DNA of 64,000 nucleotides from Nymphalis io. Taxonomy: Eukaryota > Arthropoda > Insecta > Lepidoptera > Nymphalidae. Of the stretch, positions 12,481 through 24,684 are shown piece by piece; the stretch's first letter is position 1, and each line of letters starts with the position of its first letter. Under the pieces are notes generated by a model. That model saw only the letters and a list, made by a program, of their open reading frames with translations, made no database searches and was not told where the DNA came from. The stretch is taken from positions 7,688,001 to 7,752,000 of the forward strand of contig NC_065898.1 in assembly GCF_905147045.1 (NCBI RefSeq), given 5' to 3'. The position numbers and the translations under genes are program-made.

Positions 12481-12618
12481 TCTTTACTTACTCTCAATAC
12501 AAAACCACACACTCCTTAACACTTGATTAGATGGTCGTTTAAATATATCTGATTATAATTGTGATTAAATAAGCCTAGAAAAAGAAGGAGGTACCTAAGT
12601 ACTGCTACTTGGTGCCTT

Positions 12619-13149
12619 GTGGTGGCTTTGTGCGAGCCCGTCTGTCTGGATAGGTACCACCACCACTCATCACATACTACAGCCAAATAGCAATACTTAC
12701 TATTGTTGTGTTCCGGTTGGAAGGGTGAGGTAACTACAGGCACAAGGTATATATGGGGCCGTGGATGCGTGAGGTGGGGGCCTCACGTGTCCTATTTCAG
12801 ACGGCCCTGAGGAGGACGGCAGTCGGGATGGCCTCACGCTGCCGTACGCACTAGCGAGGAGTACGGGGAGGCGAAACTACCTTCGCCTCTCTGATCCGTG
12901 CCGAGGATGGCCATCGTAGTGCTTTAGTGGGATAGAATCCCACATCACCCGGTCCCCACCCCTGAGTGAGCCGGGTAACATTTTGAAGGTATCCACTGCG
13001 TGAAAAAAAATTCACAAGGCATTGGTGGCGTATTGGGGATGTAAGGAATGGTTAATATCTCTTACGGCACCAATGTCTATGGGCTGTTTATGGTGACCAC
13101 GTACCACCTGGTGGCCTATCTACCCGTCCACCTACCTATACTATAAAAA
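12619..13149 (+). mobile_element. SINE-like repeat, family C, split by a LINE 3' end
   Basis: The 5' half (12619-12754: GGTGGCTTTGTGCGAGCCCG, TGTTGTGTTCCGGTTGGAAG, AACTACAGGCACAAGG) and the 3' half (13010-13149: AAGGCATTGGTGGCGTATTG, CACCAATGTCTATGGGC, CTATACTATAAAAAAAG) are consecutive parts of family C. They are separated by about 260 GC-rich bases annotated separately. Confidence 0.8.
12755..13009 (+). mobile_element. GC-rich 3' end of a non-LTR element inserted in a family-C repeat
   Basis: A GC-rich block, strongly unlike its surroundings, containing GTGCTTTAGTGGGATAGAAT then CCCACATCACCCGGTCC and ending in GCGTGAAAAAAAA. The TTTAGTGGG...CCCAC arrangement followed by an A tail is what I associate with R1-type lepidopteran LINE 3' UTRs. 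CACAAGG occurs at both junctions and may be a target duplication, although the host repeat also has CAAGG nearby. Confidence 0.6.
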
Positions 13150-13449
13150 AAGAAAGTGTTTACTGATTTTTTGTCATTGCTAAATGTAGAAATAACTGTA
13201 AAGGAAAAACAACATTTATAAAATAACAAAAGGCTGTTAATATTTTCCGATATAATGCTATTATAATCCCACTATAATTCCCACAATAATATAGACATTA
13301 TATATTTGTGATGTGATTTATTTGGAATTTTTATTTTTCTTCAGTTTTCTAAGTAGTTTAATAGCGTATGAAAGTCAACGTCAACCTTAACTGATGATTT
13401 CGGTTTTAAGCCTGTGCAAGAAATGTTGTTTTCATATGCTTAATTTGTC

Positions 13450-13643
13450 TATACGTTGCAGGTAAATTGTCAAAACCGTGATATTACAATTTCAACTTCT
13501 AGTGTGACCGTGACATTACAATGTCATTAAAACCAGGTCATTAAATTGTAAGAAATGAAGTCGATAGATAATCGACCGTTTAATTATAATAACATTAGTA
13601 AAACTGTAATATCACGGCTTTGACAATATACCTGCGACATATA
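13450..13643. mobile_element. MITE-like element with 43-bp inverted ends
   Basis: Positions 13450-13492 and the reverse complement of 13601-13643 match at about 38 of 43 positions (shared core GTCAAARCCGTGATATTACA). This gives a roughly 194-bp hairpin-capable unit with no coding capacity. Its right end abuts a family-B SINE remnant. A short non-autonomous DNA transposon is the simplest explanation; the superfamily is unknown. Confidence 0.72.
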
Positions 13644-13835
13644 AAATTGAAGTGTCTCGTGCTCGGCGGTGAAGGAAAAACATATTGAGGAAACTCATGT
13701 GTCGGATGATAATCTGCTCATGCGTATCCACTAACCCGTATTGGCGCAGCGTGGTTGAATAAGCCACAAACCCTCTTTTCAAAAAGGAGAAGGCCTTGGC
13801 CTTGGGCCAAGAGAACATTTCCAGCCAACTTTGCT
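13644..13835 (+). mobile_element. SINE body fragment, family B (head missing)
   Basis: GTGTCTCGTGCTCGGCGGTG, AGGAAACTCATGTGTCGGAT and GCGCAGCGTGGTTGAATAAG match the body of family B. The tRNA-like head is absent, and a MITE-like element occupies the position just upstream. Confidence 0.75.
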
Positions 13836-15257
13836 TCAGTGTATGTAGTATAAATTAATTTAAAGCTTTTGGAAATTTTGAAGGACTATGAATTGCAGAA
13901 TATGTAACTCTGACTATTTATATAATGTAGCCTTGAAAGTTAGTTTTGTTTTATAATGAAAAGAAATAATGAATCTATTACGAAATTAAATTAAATGTTG
14001 CATTATAAATAAGACTTAAAATGTTGTAACATTAAAGGGCTAAGAATTGCAGAATATGTGTATAAAATGTAACCTTGAAAGTAACATTTGTTGTTTAAAA
14101 AAATATATTTTAACGAAAGTATTATTCGAAAGTTGACATTCGAAATTTCCATCACATATTTTTTTTAAAGTCCAGCAATCATTTATAAGTATTATCTACA
14201 TCACAAATGAAAATAAATTGTTAATATTTAAGTGTTTCTGTTGAGATAGATGAGAATATCTAAAATACGAAGTTAGTAGTTAAAAAAAAGCTTTAATAGA
14301 CGCTCCTTTGATAAAAAAGCTGCAGGAAAACTGACTATCATAGTATGGACAAATAATACGGAGAGATGAATGACTAGATCTACAAGAAGAGTAAGAGAGC
14401 TGTGGATGATGATGAGTGTGGATAGCTGTAAGGCAAGAGCTTGAATTCTGAAAATACTAAATATATTTTGTTTATATATTAACTTAGCAAACATATGGAA
14501 TAGTTATTTATTTAACAATTAATATTAATTAGCAGATAGACACGACGAATGGCGTTGCTAATGACAGTACGCGGACTGAAACGTTTGATGCGACAAACAA
14601 TGCAAGTTTCATTTGTTATTCATCCTCATATGTCAAATACGTGTTCACGTATAAACGCATTAAACTTAATGGTTGTATTCGTTATTAATTTTCGTAAGAT
14701 TTGTAGTAACGTTATTGTCATCGTCGTATAGTATTAAGCTGCGTTGGTGTTTACACATTTGGGTTTTTGATTACATAAATATCAAAAATGACAAAAAATA
14801 AATAAATAAAACAAAAAATAGCCTTTGTTTTCTGTGACCTATTGTGTAAAATAAATATATTTTAATTTAAAATGTTTATAGCTAGTTTATGTATATATAA
14901 TAAGTCTGTTAAACATTTAAATTAACTATCAGCAATCAGGTGAGGTTGTCTTGTGATATAGGCCTCCTCTAACATACTATTACATTTTTATAAGTATACT
15001 TACAAAAAATCCCAGCTTAAAAGCAAGGTCGACTAAATAAGTCGACTGTATCGTTTTACTAACTCCAGTTGACGACTAAAATTACATCTTCTTATCAAAG
15101 AAAAATACAATTGTCTATACTCGCTAAAGATAATTTTTATTATCACACATTCATAAGTTAATTTTAATTAAAAATACACCTTATTCAAGTTTGAATTATT
15201 AAGGATTAAATTAAATATACATCAACTGAATAAAGCTACATTTTAATTCATATGTAT
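13836..15257. other. AT-rich intergenic DNA, nothing recognised
   Basis: No supported gene. The short open frame at 14549-14731 has no recognisable domain and no splice or promoter context. Confidence 0.45.
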
Positions 15258-15325
15258 TCTAGTTTCCGCCCGCGGTTTCGCCCGGGTGTGGGGCTGGGGG
15301 TGTTAGATGTGGCGACCATACTTGA
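15258..15325 (+). mobile_element. RTE-like repeat end, family E fragment
   Basis: CTAGTTTCCGCCCGCGGTTT then CGCCCGGGTGTGGGGCTGGG is GC-rich and matches, in opposite orientation, the end of the copy at 18238-18432. It resembles the opening of a very common lepidopteran RTE-type repeat, also seen at 60318. Confidence 0.6.
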
Positions 15326-15689
15326 GATAAAGATTTAAATTAATTTTCTTAACGTATTTAATGGTCTAAAGATCTTATATCTATACAATACTTTTTTATT
15401 TTCAATAAAATATGTGTAATTGTTAAAATTTTAAATAAAATTAATAAAGTTCTTTTTAATTTTCAGAAAAAACGGAATTATTGTATGCATAGAAAATACA
15501 TAGGATTGTTTGGGACCCTGCACCAAAAGAATAATGTTCTAATAATTATCGAGATAAACTCAAACATAACCTGACCGGTAACCTACTCCTTACTTGAAGT
15601 CGGTTAATAAAAACAGCGTTCCCATTGAAACTTATACGACTTTGTGCTATTGTTTTGCCAATCACAGGTTGTATATATTATGAGGCAGT

Positions 15690-16032
15690 TCGTGCAGCTG
15701 AAGGTCGTGTCTCGTTGACGAGGGTGTGAGCCACGAGGGTCGGAGAATGCGCGCGCACTTGCCGGCTCCGTCTCGCCACGCTCAGTCAGCGCTCAGTCGA
15801 TCTAAAGCAACGCGCGTTGTAACCGACCTCTAGACTTTTTTATTTTATCGCAAAAGACGCGCGAGTCGCGTTCCAATTTCCAAATTATATTCTTAATTAT
15901 TGATATTATATATAAGTCTTCCGAGTTCGTTCGTTTTAGAACGAATCTTTCGAAGATTAAGACTGCAGTGTCCTACAGTGAACGTTATCAGCTGATCGCC
16001 CAAATTTCGTGTTAATTTAGTGCAAACATACG
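15690..16032 (+). promoter_or_regulatory. Candidate CpG-rich promoter and non-coding first exon of the SDR gene
   Basis: A GC- and CpG-rich stretch (about 15700-15870) stands out from AT-rich flanks and contains two initiator-like TCAGT pentamers (15782 and 15793). It ends at a strong splice donor, ACG|GTGAGT, with the exon end at 16032. The next + strand acceptor that leads into a coding exon is TTTTTTTTTCAG at 31678, so this is best read as the 5' non-coding exon of the SDR gene with a 15.6-kb intron 1. The link is an inference. It could instead belong to a non-coding transcript. Confidence 0.5.
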
Positions 16033-17239
16033 GTGAGTTGTCCCAGCATTTTAGTGTTGATTTGTGTTAGGTAAACGTTTTCGCATAGTCCACAAGAGTT
16101 TTGAAAGTATTACAAGGCGATCGTGGTTCTCGCTGCTCTGACTTTGAATCGGATAAATTGATTTTTATCTGATAAACACCATTACAAGACTATGTAATTA
16201 TGGTTTTAAGATAATTTTGATAAACAATTCATATAAATTAATAATTTTATTTTTTCAATTTTATGTTATAACTTATTTTATTAAAAGATAAAAGTTGGAA
16301 AGCGATACTATAAAACTGCTGTAATAAACAAGCTTATGAAATGTAAATCAGCTTGGTATGCTCTATTTTTCATACAAATTCATGCATAACGTGGTTATGA
16401 GAAGGCAAGAATAAGCCGGAAACTCTCTTCCGTGGCTTGCACGGTTTATAAACACGATTAAATATAACAAACACAAATTCATAACAATATACTATAAACT
16501 TATTGTTTATCATTTTATAAAGAAAATACAAAAATAATATCGGCTAATTACCAAATGAATAATCGTCATACATTTTTTTTAATATTATGTGGTCGCACGT
16601 TTTATTGAAGAAATAATTTTCTATTCACTCGTCACATAAAAGCTATTAAGCAAAGTGGATTTGAACCATTACAATTACATCACGTAGTGTAAACAGCTTT
16701 TTTGGTAATCGATGTTACAAACAATATTAATAATAATTATACAAGTCAATTTAATGAGTTTTACAAGGCAAGCGAGATATCAATGAATTACAAAATATTC
16801 TGTTCGTATATTTGCAATCGCAGCCATGTTTTGCAAAATTGTGAAACAAGTTACAATATAAACGGTATCTTCTGTAGGCCATTGCCAAAGAAATACAATT
16901 TGGTCTGGTTTGTTTAAGGGCTTATATTATTTTAATAGTAATTGAAAACGCATTAGCATTTGTTTTATTTAATATCAGATTCATTTTAATATCAGAGGAA
17001 TGAAACTCATATAATTAAAAGATATAGTGGCTAAGATGCGCACAAAATAATATATCAATGTCGTGCAAAAACAAATATGTGCGATAGACCACATCTGATA
17101 ATAGATTTTATAAGCAAGAACACTAAAAATAAAAATAACGAATATTAAATTTAAAACAAAACATTAATTTATAAAATTGGCAATTCTTTACAGAAAAACT
17201 CATTATTATAATAGTTATTATTATACAACATATAAATTA
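16033..17239. other. Start of probable SDR intron 1, AT-rich, nothing recognised
   Basis: Follows the candidate first-exon donor. No repeat or gene identified; the open frame at 16702-16917 lacks any recognisable feature. Confidence 0.4.
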
Positions 17240-17434
17240 CGTAATAAAATTCTTTATAAATGAAGAAGATTTAAATATTTTTATCGGTAATAGCTTTAGT
17301 ACCACATCTTCCGAATTCGCAATCACGAGCATGCGCGTGCGCAATTGAGAAATGGCATCAGAAGGCCGACTAGTCCCGGTGTTGATTGCTCGACTGTTTG
17401 CGATCATCTTAAAACCACCAATTAGATAAGACAT
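17240..17434. other. Unassigned higher-GC patch
   Basis: About 195 bases with raised GC content. On the - strand an open frame reads MIANSRAINTGTSRPSDAIS. I cannot assign it to a family. A fragment of a dispersed repeat is more likely than an exon, because no convincing flanking splice sites were seen. Confidence 0.3.
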
Positions 17435-17818
17435 GTCTTACAAAAAATATGTACATAATACATGTAACAATACATATTAATATAAGTCCAAATAACTATT
17501 TACGTACATAAAATATTTTAAGAAATTATATTTAGTAAATTGGTAAACTTTCCCAAAAAGATCTTTTTATGTATTTCGTAAAATTTTGCAGTAGATGAGA
17601 TTTACATAAATCAAACAGTATTGTGTTTATTATCTATAAGCATTTCGAAGAAAAGTATGTAAATTTATATTTATATATATAGATTCTTGCCTATTTGAAT
17701 TAGATTAATTAACTGATCACTTAATTCTTTGAAGTATTTCTTGATATTATCAACTATTGATATCAACTCGTCTCATTCGGATGTAAAAAGTAAATATTAG
17801 TGTTCTACAAGGGTCGCT

Positions 17819-18000
17819 TGGCCGTCACGGTAGCATGCGAAAGCGATCCCGTGGCGCTCCTCGTTAAGACGGAAAGGGTACCGCTGCTTTTTTAGTGGGT
17901 AGTACGATGTTCGCGGCGCACTCGGTGCCTGGACATCGGCGACTCACACATACCCCCCATTTGAGAGAAACGCGTAATGCGTTTTTCCAGCGATAAAAAT
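17819..18000 (+). mobile_element. LINE 3' end, family D, with 10-bp target duplication
   Basis: A GC-rich insert (CACGGTAGCATGCGAAAGCG, GATCCCGTGGCGCTC, GACATCGGCGACTCACACA, ACGCGTAATGCGTTTTTCC) ends in AGCGATAAAAAT. It is flanked by AAGGGTCGCT at 17809-17818 and 18001-18010. It is a strongly 5'-truncated retroposed copy sharing its sequence with 25989-26164, and resembles R1-type 3' UTRs. Confidence 0.8.
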
Positions 18001-18237
18001 AAGGGTCGCTCGACAACTGATGTGACTATAGATTTATTTATAGAACATACAGGAGAAATCACAAAATATTATGCTTCGGCTTTTGTATACGCTAAATTAC
18101 AGTGTTAAAGTTCTTGATCTCATTACTTCATACTTGAATTAAGAAATTCAACAAGTTTCCATTCGTGGAATATGTGCTAACTGTGACAGTCAATAATTTT
18201 ATATAAAGTGACAATCGTTGTACACAAACGAAAAGTA

Positions 18238-18432
18238 ATAATCCTAACTTATAAATGCGAAAGTGAGTCTGTTTGTTATACTTTCACGTCTTAGCTACTC
18301 AACCGATCATCATATTGAATTTTGCATACTCTTTTCGTACGGTACAGAAAAGGACAAAGGGTGTCTAACATCTGACACCCCCGCCCCCACACCACTCTTT
18401 ACACGCGAGCGAAACTTCGGACGTAAACTAGT
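18238..18432 (-). mobile_element. RTE-like repeat, family E, reverse orientation
   Basis: On the + strand it starts AATCCTAACTTATAAATGCG then AAAGTGAGTCTGTTTGTTA and ends GAAACTTCGGACGTAAACTA. The GC-rich end is the reverse complement of the motif at 15258. This layout is familiar from a widespread lepidopteran repeat. Confidence 0.6.
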
Positions 18433-21400
18433 ATAAATATAAATGTAGATTGACGATTGAAAAGATTGGCAACTGTAACTCTGATCAACCAGCTAGTTCT
18501 AGTGTAGTTTTCAGTTAGAATTTGAAAGTCTTCTTAAGTAATCTTAAACTAAACCTAATTGTATATAACATATCACTTATAAAGGCCTTTAATAAATATA
18601 CTAAGCGCTTATTAGTTATTTATCTTATTCTAAATCTTGTTTTTTTTTTATAATATCATATTATCCGTTACTTTCACAGCATATAATATTCAAAGTAATT
18701 GCTTGGACACCAGTGACAGTCCGTCAAACAGTTGCGACTTTATTTCACTAACCCGCTACACTGCGGGTTGGTAGATGACAAGGTGACAAAATATCCACCG
18801 TCACGGGGTTCATCATCAATCACAAGATGAATTATTAACAGAAATCAGACACACGATAGTTTTATAAAGCTTGGCCGCATTTAAACAAATGATTTTCTAA
18901 AGTCCACATGTAAATTATTTTCCATCGCAATAATCTCTAAAAATTTGTTGCGTAATTTAAAAATATTTATAATTCTCGCTTTAAGTTATATGTATCTTTT
19001 TATTTCAAGTGTCAATTACAATTGCCAACATTATAACGACCACGACTTCTGATTACAAGGTTTCATGATTGTTCACTGATGCCTGAAATAATTATATAAA
19101 AACATCATAACTATTGATATAAACAGGGTACATTTTTTTATTAATTGATATTAACGTGTAAAAGTAAAACGCTAATGATGTACATGTTATGGGGTCAGAT
19201 AATTTAAATGAAAGGTTATTTTTTTAACATAAAACTTTTAATTTATTATACATATATATTTAACATTGAAATAGTAAGATAAGGAAATTTATGTTTTTTA
19301 TATTTGTTTTCTATAATATATATAATATTCTATTATAGTTGTGAAATAGGGTTTCATTTATTTCTTTCTCCGCTTTCATACATATATATGTTGATGTCAA
19401 AGGTTTCGCTACATTCTTATTATTAGTGAAATTTATAATGCATGTATATTTATGTACTTTATTGCATTTCTGTGAACTGAAACTCTTCTCTCTCTGTTAT
19501 TAATAACACAGAAATACTTATTACTTTATATTATAATAAAAATATAGGTTATAAACGAGCAATATGTATTTATTTTATTTCAATATACTGCCTTGGAAAG
19601 AAAAACAGACTAGTTAAAGGTAATTAATTTAAATACTTACGTGTATTAGTTATTATTTTCATATTAAAGAAGAAAGCAAGATCTCGGCTCTGTTATAATC
19701 ACTCTTGCATGACCGTGGCTTATTATCTTACATTAAAAAATAATTGCAATTTAAATAATTATTCCGTAGTACGTGCTTATAGCATTTCGATATATTTTTA
19801 CAAGGTCACCTTGGCACATGCTGGTAAAAGTACTTCGCGAAAGAAATTAAATAAAAAATATTAAAAATTGCAACTTTTTGCGATAACCGTTTTTATAGTA
19901 TATATTTGAGGTTTTTGATTTTAAATAAAAATTGATTTACATAATCTATATATTAAATTAACTACTGATAATGGCTTACATACAGCTTTCAGATATAGGA
20001 TGCTAATATATTATTTGTTATGCAAGTAAAATAACACAATAATCATCCTCATATAATTTATTGGTTAATTAATAATTTTTTGTTGATCTTAAATTGTGTA
20101 AAACCATTTCTATGCTTCGATAATGTACTTTATGGGTCAATGCCAGCCACACTAACAAGTTTTATATGTATTTACGTCGTTAAGACCATATGAAATCTTT
20201 TTATTGGACTTTATTATAATTGAATATCACTTGGATGTAAATTATTTGATATATTTATTTGGAAGTAATGACCATATAAGTATTGTTTTCATTAAAACCT
20301 ATATTACCTCTTCGTATGTATACCCATAAGACACGAGAGCTGTTTACAAAGTTTCCTTGTTCGATTCGCTTTTCAAATAAATACATAAAGATACACATTG
20401 GTTTTGTTGTGCATACAATTGTGAGTTGTTTGAAAACGGTTTAAATAGTTTAATGTATTATATCCCATGGTATGGTAAGTATTATCATCACTTGAAAGTA
20501 TTAAATATCACAGAATACTTTGAATCATTAACCTGTTACTGTGAAATCAGACACACATATGAATACTGTTCGTATGTGTGAATGAACGTCAAGTATTAAG
20601 ATGATAAACCGAAATTCGGGTCCAATGGCCTAGTGAAAGCAGAGAAAGCATAAAAAGGAAGGCGGAAGACAGCCAAATTACCAGTCAACGGTGCTTGGGG
20701 AACTAGCCGAGTAAACTGGTTTTTATATTATGTCAAAATGTTCATTCTTTCTTGTCGATTTGAGTATCATTTGTATTGTTTTTTTTTATATGTGAATGAC
20801 AAATTACTGTATTATATTTTTATAATTAAAGTATTCCAGTATTTAAATTGAGGCTAATCCATAACGACATTCTATCTATAATTTCATTATATTGTAAATA
20901 TATGCCATACATTATTTGATGGATATTCCATTAACGGTACCTCTCGATATAATGACTTCTATGTAAAACTACGAGGATGAACATGTGTTTATTTTCTGGA
21001 TCAATGTCACTAGACAACTATTTAGAGGCAAAACATTGGTATAAAAAGAAGTACACTTGTATCGAAGCATTCTTACGTACATTTTTACGTGAAACTTGGT
21101 ATAATAATAAAATTATTGCTCTGTTAATTGAAAAACCACATTTGTGAATTTGCTTAATATGACGTCGTGCTATGCAATATCTTTCAATGAAAAAAGTTTG
21201 AAGAATAAAATAAGACGTTGAATTTTATTGTCGTTAAACAACCACAGCAGCAATCTTTTTTTATTATAATTGACGTACAAGAACAACTAAAATTATTTAT
21301 TATTCATCGATGTGTTGTTTTATTGCTAATTCTGTTCAATTAAATTCATAAATTATGTTTATCAACATATTTTGTTTTTTTTTTAAACTAAGGTTATTCA

Positions 21401-23158
21401 CCACTTACTACTTATTCTTATAAGTTTATAAGGACTACTAATGAATTTACCACTATTTATTAACTTTATATTGCTGAATTTCCGTTTGAAAAATGTTTTT
21501 TGTGTAACGCGTGTAGATTTTATGAACAGGAATAAACAATTAAAACTAGATTAAAACCAGGTTTACGGTTTACGGGCACAAGGGTTACAGCACATTAAGT
21601 CCCATGTTTTCGGCTAATTTGTGGTGTTGAAAATAGTTTGTAATTATTCGTGCTTTTTATATATCAATATTAGGACTTTCTACGGGCCTATTTAAGTTGG
21701 TACCGCCTACTGATAAATTATTTTACAATCATTGTATTGTTATCTTGCCGTTCGATAACTTAACCTGCGTAATGACAGGATCATTTTAAATTTGTAAAGT
21801 TCTTAATTTTAATTTTACTATTTATATTAGCTGTAACTGAGCACATAGATTTATAACTCGCATAATGTATTTAAAGCTTTGATATATTCCTTATTGGAGA
21901 TCCTATTAAAATAAAATAAAATAAATATAATATTAAAAAACAAGCTTAAGGAAGTTTTTAATATAAATATATTTTTTAACCACTTAACATGACCTTTAAA
22001 ATTGATTTATCGCTGTAAATATAGACAGAAGTTTGTTTACCTGTGGTTATAAATGTAATAATATTTTCGATCATTCATGTATTGGTGATTTCGAGATGCA
22101 TATTACTAAACTATGATGTGAGACCGAATAACTTGATTACGAATTGATATGTCATGCGGAAATCTGCAAAGAATTAGCGGCCTTGTATCTTTTTAAATCA
22201 GTTGAAATTACGTCAACTTTATTTTGAAATTTTGTCCACTTTACAAATATGGCTTGGGCGTTATAGAAATTTGGTAAATTATTCGTAACGTAATTAAAAT
22301 AATTAGATGAGTCTCTCTCGCGTTAAATTTTGTAACGTATATAAAAGTTTTTATAATAAAAATGCAATTGTATCAGCATTATCAGTTGTGTAATTAAAAT
22401 CAGTAATAAAAATTGGAGCAAGGCCGTTGTCACTGTGCACTTTTGATAACCGTTAACATTAAAATTATATTTAAAGTTCAATTTGTGCAACGCTATTGAT
22501 AAACATTTAGAGAACTGGCACATCCTTTAAGCACTGTATAATAGCGGATTCACACGGACTTTAGTTAAACGATATTTGTTGCTCAACAAAATATTTAAAA
22601 CGAAAATTATATTACATACATATATATTATGATTTCATTTCAAATTTTTTGCCCGTTTGTTTCTGAATCCGCTTTCGTTGCTTCAATTTGATTGAAAGAA
22701 AGTTTTTTATTTTTATTTTACAGTATACTATTGTGAATTTGTATTACAATATTAAGAATTTGATAGTAAATAACAGCAAAAATTTCAAAACCCCAAACAC
22801 TTATTAAATTAGAATAGAAATAATACTGATTAAACAGGAACAAAGCCGAATAAAAAACTATTACAATATTTTACACGCCATTTAACCATGAGGTTAAACT
22901 CGAGGTCACACATACGAAATTATATGAACCATAACAGCTGATAGAATTACATCATAATTTGTGGATGGCATTTATTAGTTAATATTAATTTCAAAAGTCT
23001 GTAGTAACACTGAACTTACACACAGACACATGTCGTGCAGGCCAAAATGTGTTATGTAGAAAATGTGGATGTTGCAGCACATGTGTCGCAAACGCAGCGT
23101 GCTATTGAGATATTGGAACGAATGTAGAGTGATGTATGATGTACTTGTGATGCGAATA
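18433..23158. other. AT-rich stretch of probable intron 1, nothing recognised
   Basis: About 4.7 kb with low GC, many homopolymer and AT runs, and no coding stretch, RNA gene or repeat that I could match elsewhere in the window. Confidence 0.5.
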
Positions 23159-23425
23159 TTAGGTCCTTACATATGAAATTGGCGTTTTGTACGGGAGGAA
23201 TATAAAGTCAAATTTTTTTTGTAAAATATATTTAATTAATCAAAGTATGCACCGTTGTTATCTATGCACTTTTATGAAAAAACAAATGAATGACTGTTTT
23301 TAAAACTCAAATTTCCAGCTAAATGAATTAATAAATTTGAATTTAGAATTCTTGACCAAAGAGGAGATATTTTAGATCAAAGTGGTCAGTACGACAAAAC
23401 GCTAATTTCATATATAAGGACCAAA
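23159..23425. mobile_element. mariner-type MITE, 267 bp, TA target duplication
   Basis: The left end (TTAGGTCCTTACATATGAAA then TTGGCGTTTTGT) is matched by the reverse complement of the right end (TTTGGTCCTTATATATGAAA then TTAGCGTTTTGT). Both sides are flanked by TA (23157-23158 and 23426-23427). The inner text AAGTATGCACCGTTGTTATC resembles an internally deleted mariner. There is no transposase frame, so it is non-autonomous. Confidence 0.85.
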
Positions 23426-24201
23426 TAGATGCGAAATGTCCTCAACTACGACAAATTATAATTATGATTCTGTTTTACTTAATTTTATAGAAGACAAAGA
23501 TTTATATGAATAACTTATGCGATGAAATTATTTATGTCAGTTTACGTACTCGTTAATGTTAACAAAACCAATCTGTTTTAATCAATTTATAACTTAAAAT
23601 ACAATGTTTTATTGATTCAGATATTTATAAACATAATAAAAAAATTTGATTGTATATTCTAGTTATTTGCATATTAGTATTTGCAACTGATGTCTTACGC
23701 TAATAATATGATGCCGCAGCCATTTTCGGTATTCTATAGAACAATCGGTTGAACACACTCCATATTTCATACTTATCGTCAATGATCATATTCTGATCAC
23801 AGACCTACGATTATGTGTCATTGTACATATATCAGTATCGTATTTTATGTTCATGACCTTCAATTTGTGTATTCGAGAACAATGTTGTTCGTATACTTTC
23901 TACACGGCAGTGTTTTTTTTTTTTAATAATCAATATTTCGCACTTTATTATAGAGAGACAGATAATAAATAAATTTTTAAAGTTCAATATATCAAATTTT
24001 ATTAAATTGAATGAAAACACTTGTTTTTTACTCCTAATGACGATGTTTTTGAGTCTCGAACTTCTTTTTTTTTACATAGATATTTTTGTTTAAGTGCAAT
24101 TTAATTCTTTTAATGTTACTCATAAAAGTATGATAAAATTTAATAAACAAAAAAATCTTTGCAAGTTAAGTATTTACTTAAGTCATACATTCATATGTAT
24201 T

Positions 24202-24470
24202 ACTAGTGGTAGTGCTTTGTATAAGCTCGTCTGAGTAGGTACCACCCACTCATCAGATATTCTACCGCAACACAGCAGTACTTGGTATTGTCGTGTTCCG
24301 GTTTGAAGGGCGAGTGAACCAGTGTAATTACAGGCACAAGGGACATAACATCTTAGTTCCCAAGGTTGGTGGTGCATTGGCGACGTAAGCGACGGTTAAC
24401 ATTTCTTACAATGCCAATGTCTATGGGCGTTTGGTGGCCTATATGCTCGTCCGCCTGACTATGCTATAAA
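24202..24470 (+). mobile_element. SINE-like repeat, family C
   Basis: Runs from ACTAGTGGTAGTGCTTTGTA through TGTTCCGGTTTGAAGGGCGA to CCGCCTGACTATGCTATAAA. It lacks a short segment (GACCACTTACCAGG type) near the 3' end that the copy at 50402 keeps. Confidence 0.85.
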
Positions 24471-24684
24471 AATATTAAAAAATATGCATAATTTAAGTGA
24501 AATGTGCCAGATTTGTGAATTACCAAACCTTGACAGTTTTGAATGCGATGTTTTACATTGACAATCGCATTCACTTATTATAATTGAATATTATAACTAA
24601 TATTGTTAAAAAGTTTTTAGGTACTGGTTTGTACATGAATTGTTATTTTAAATCGTAAAAATGCGTCTATTTCACGTAAGGTCT

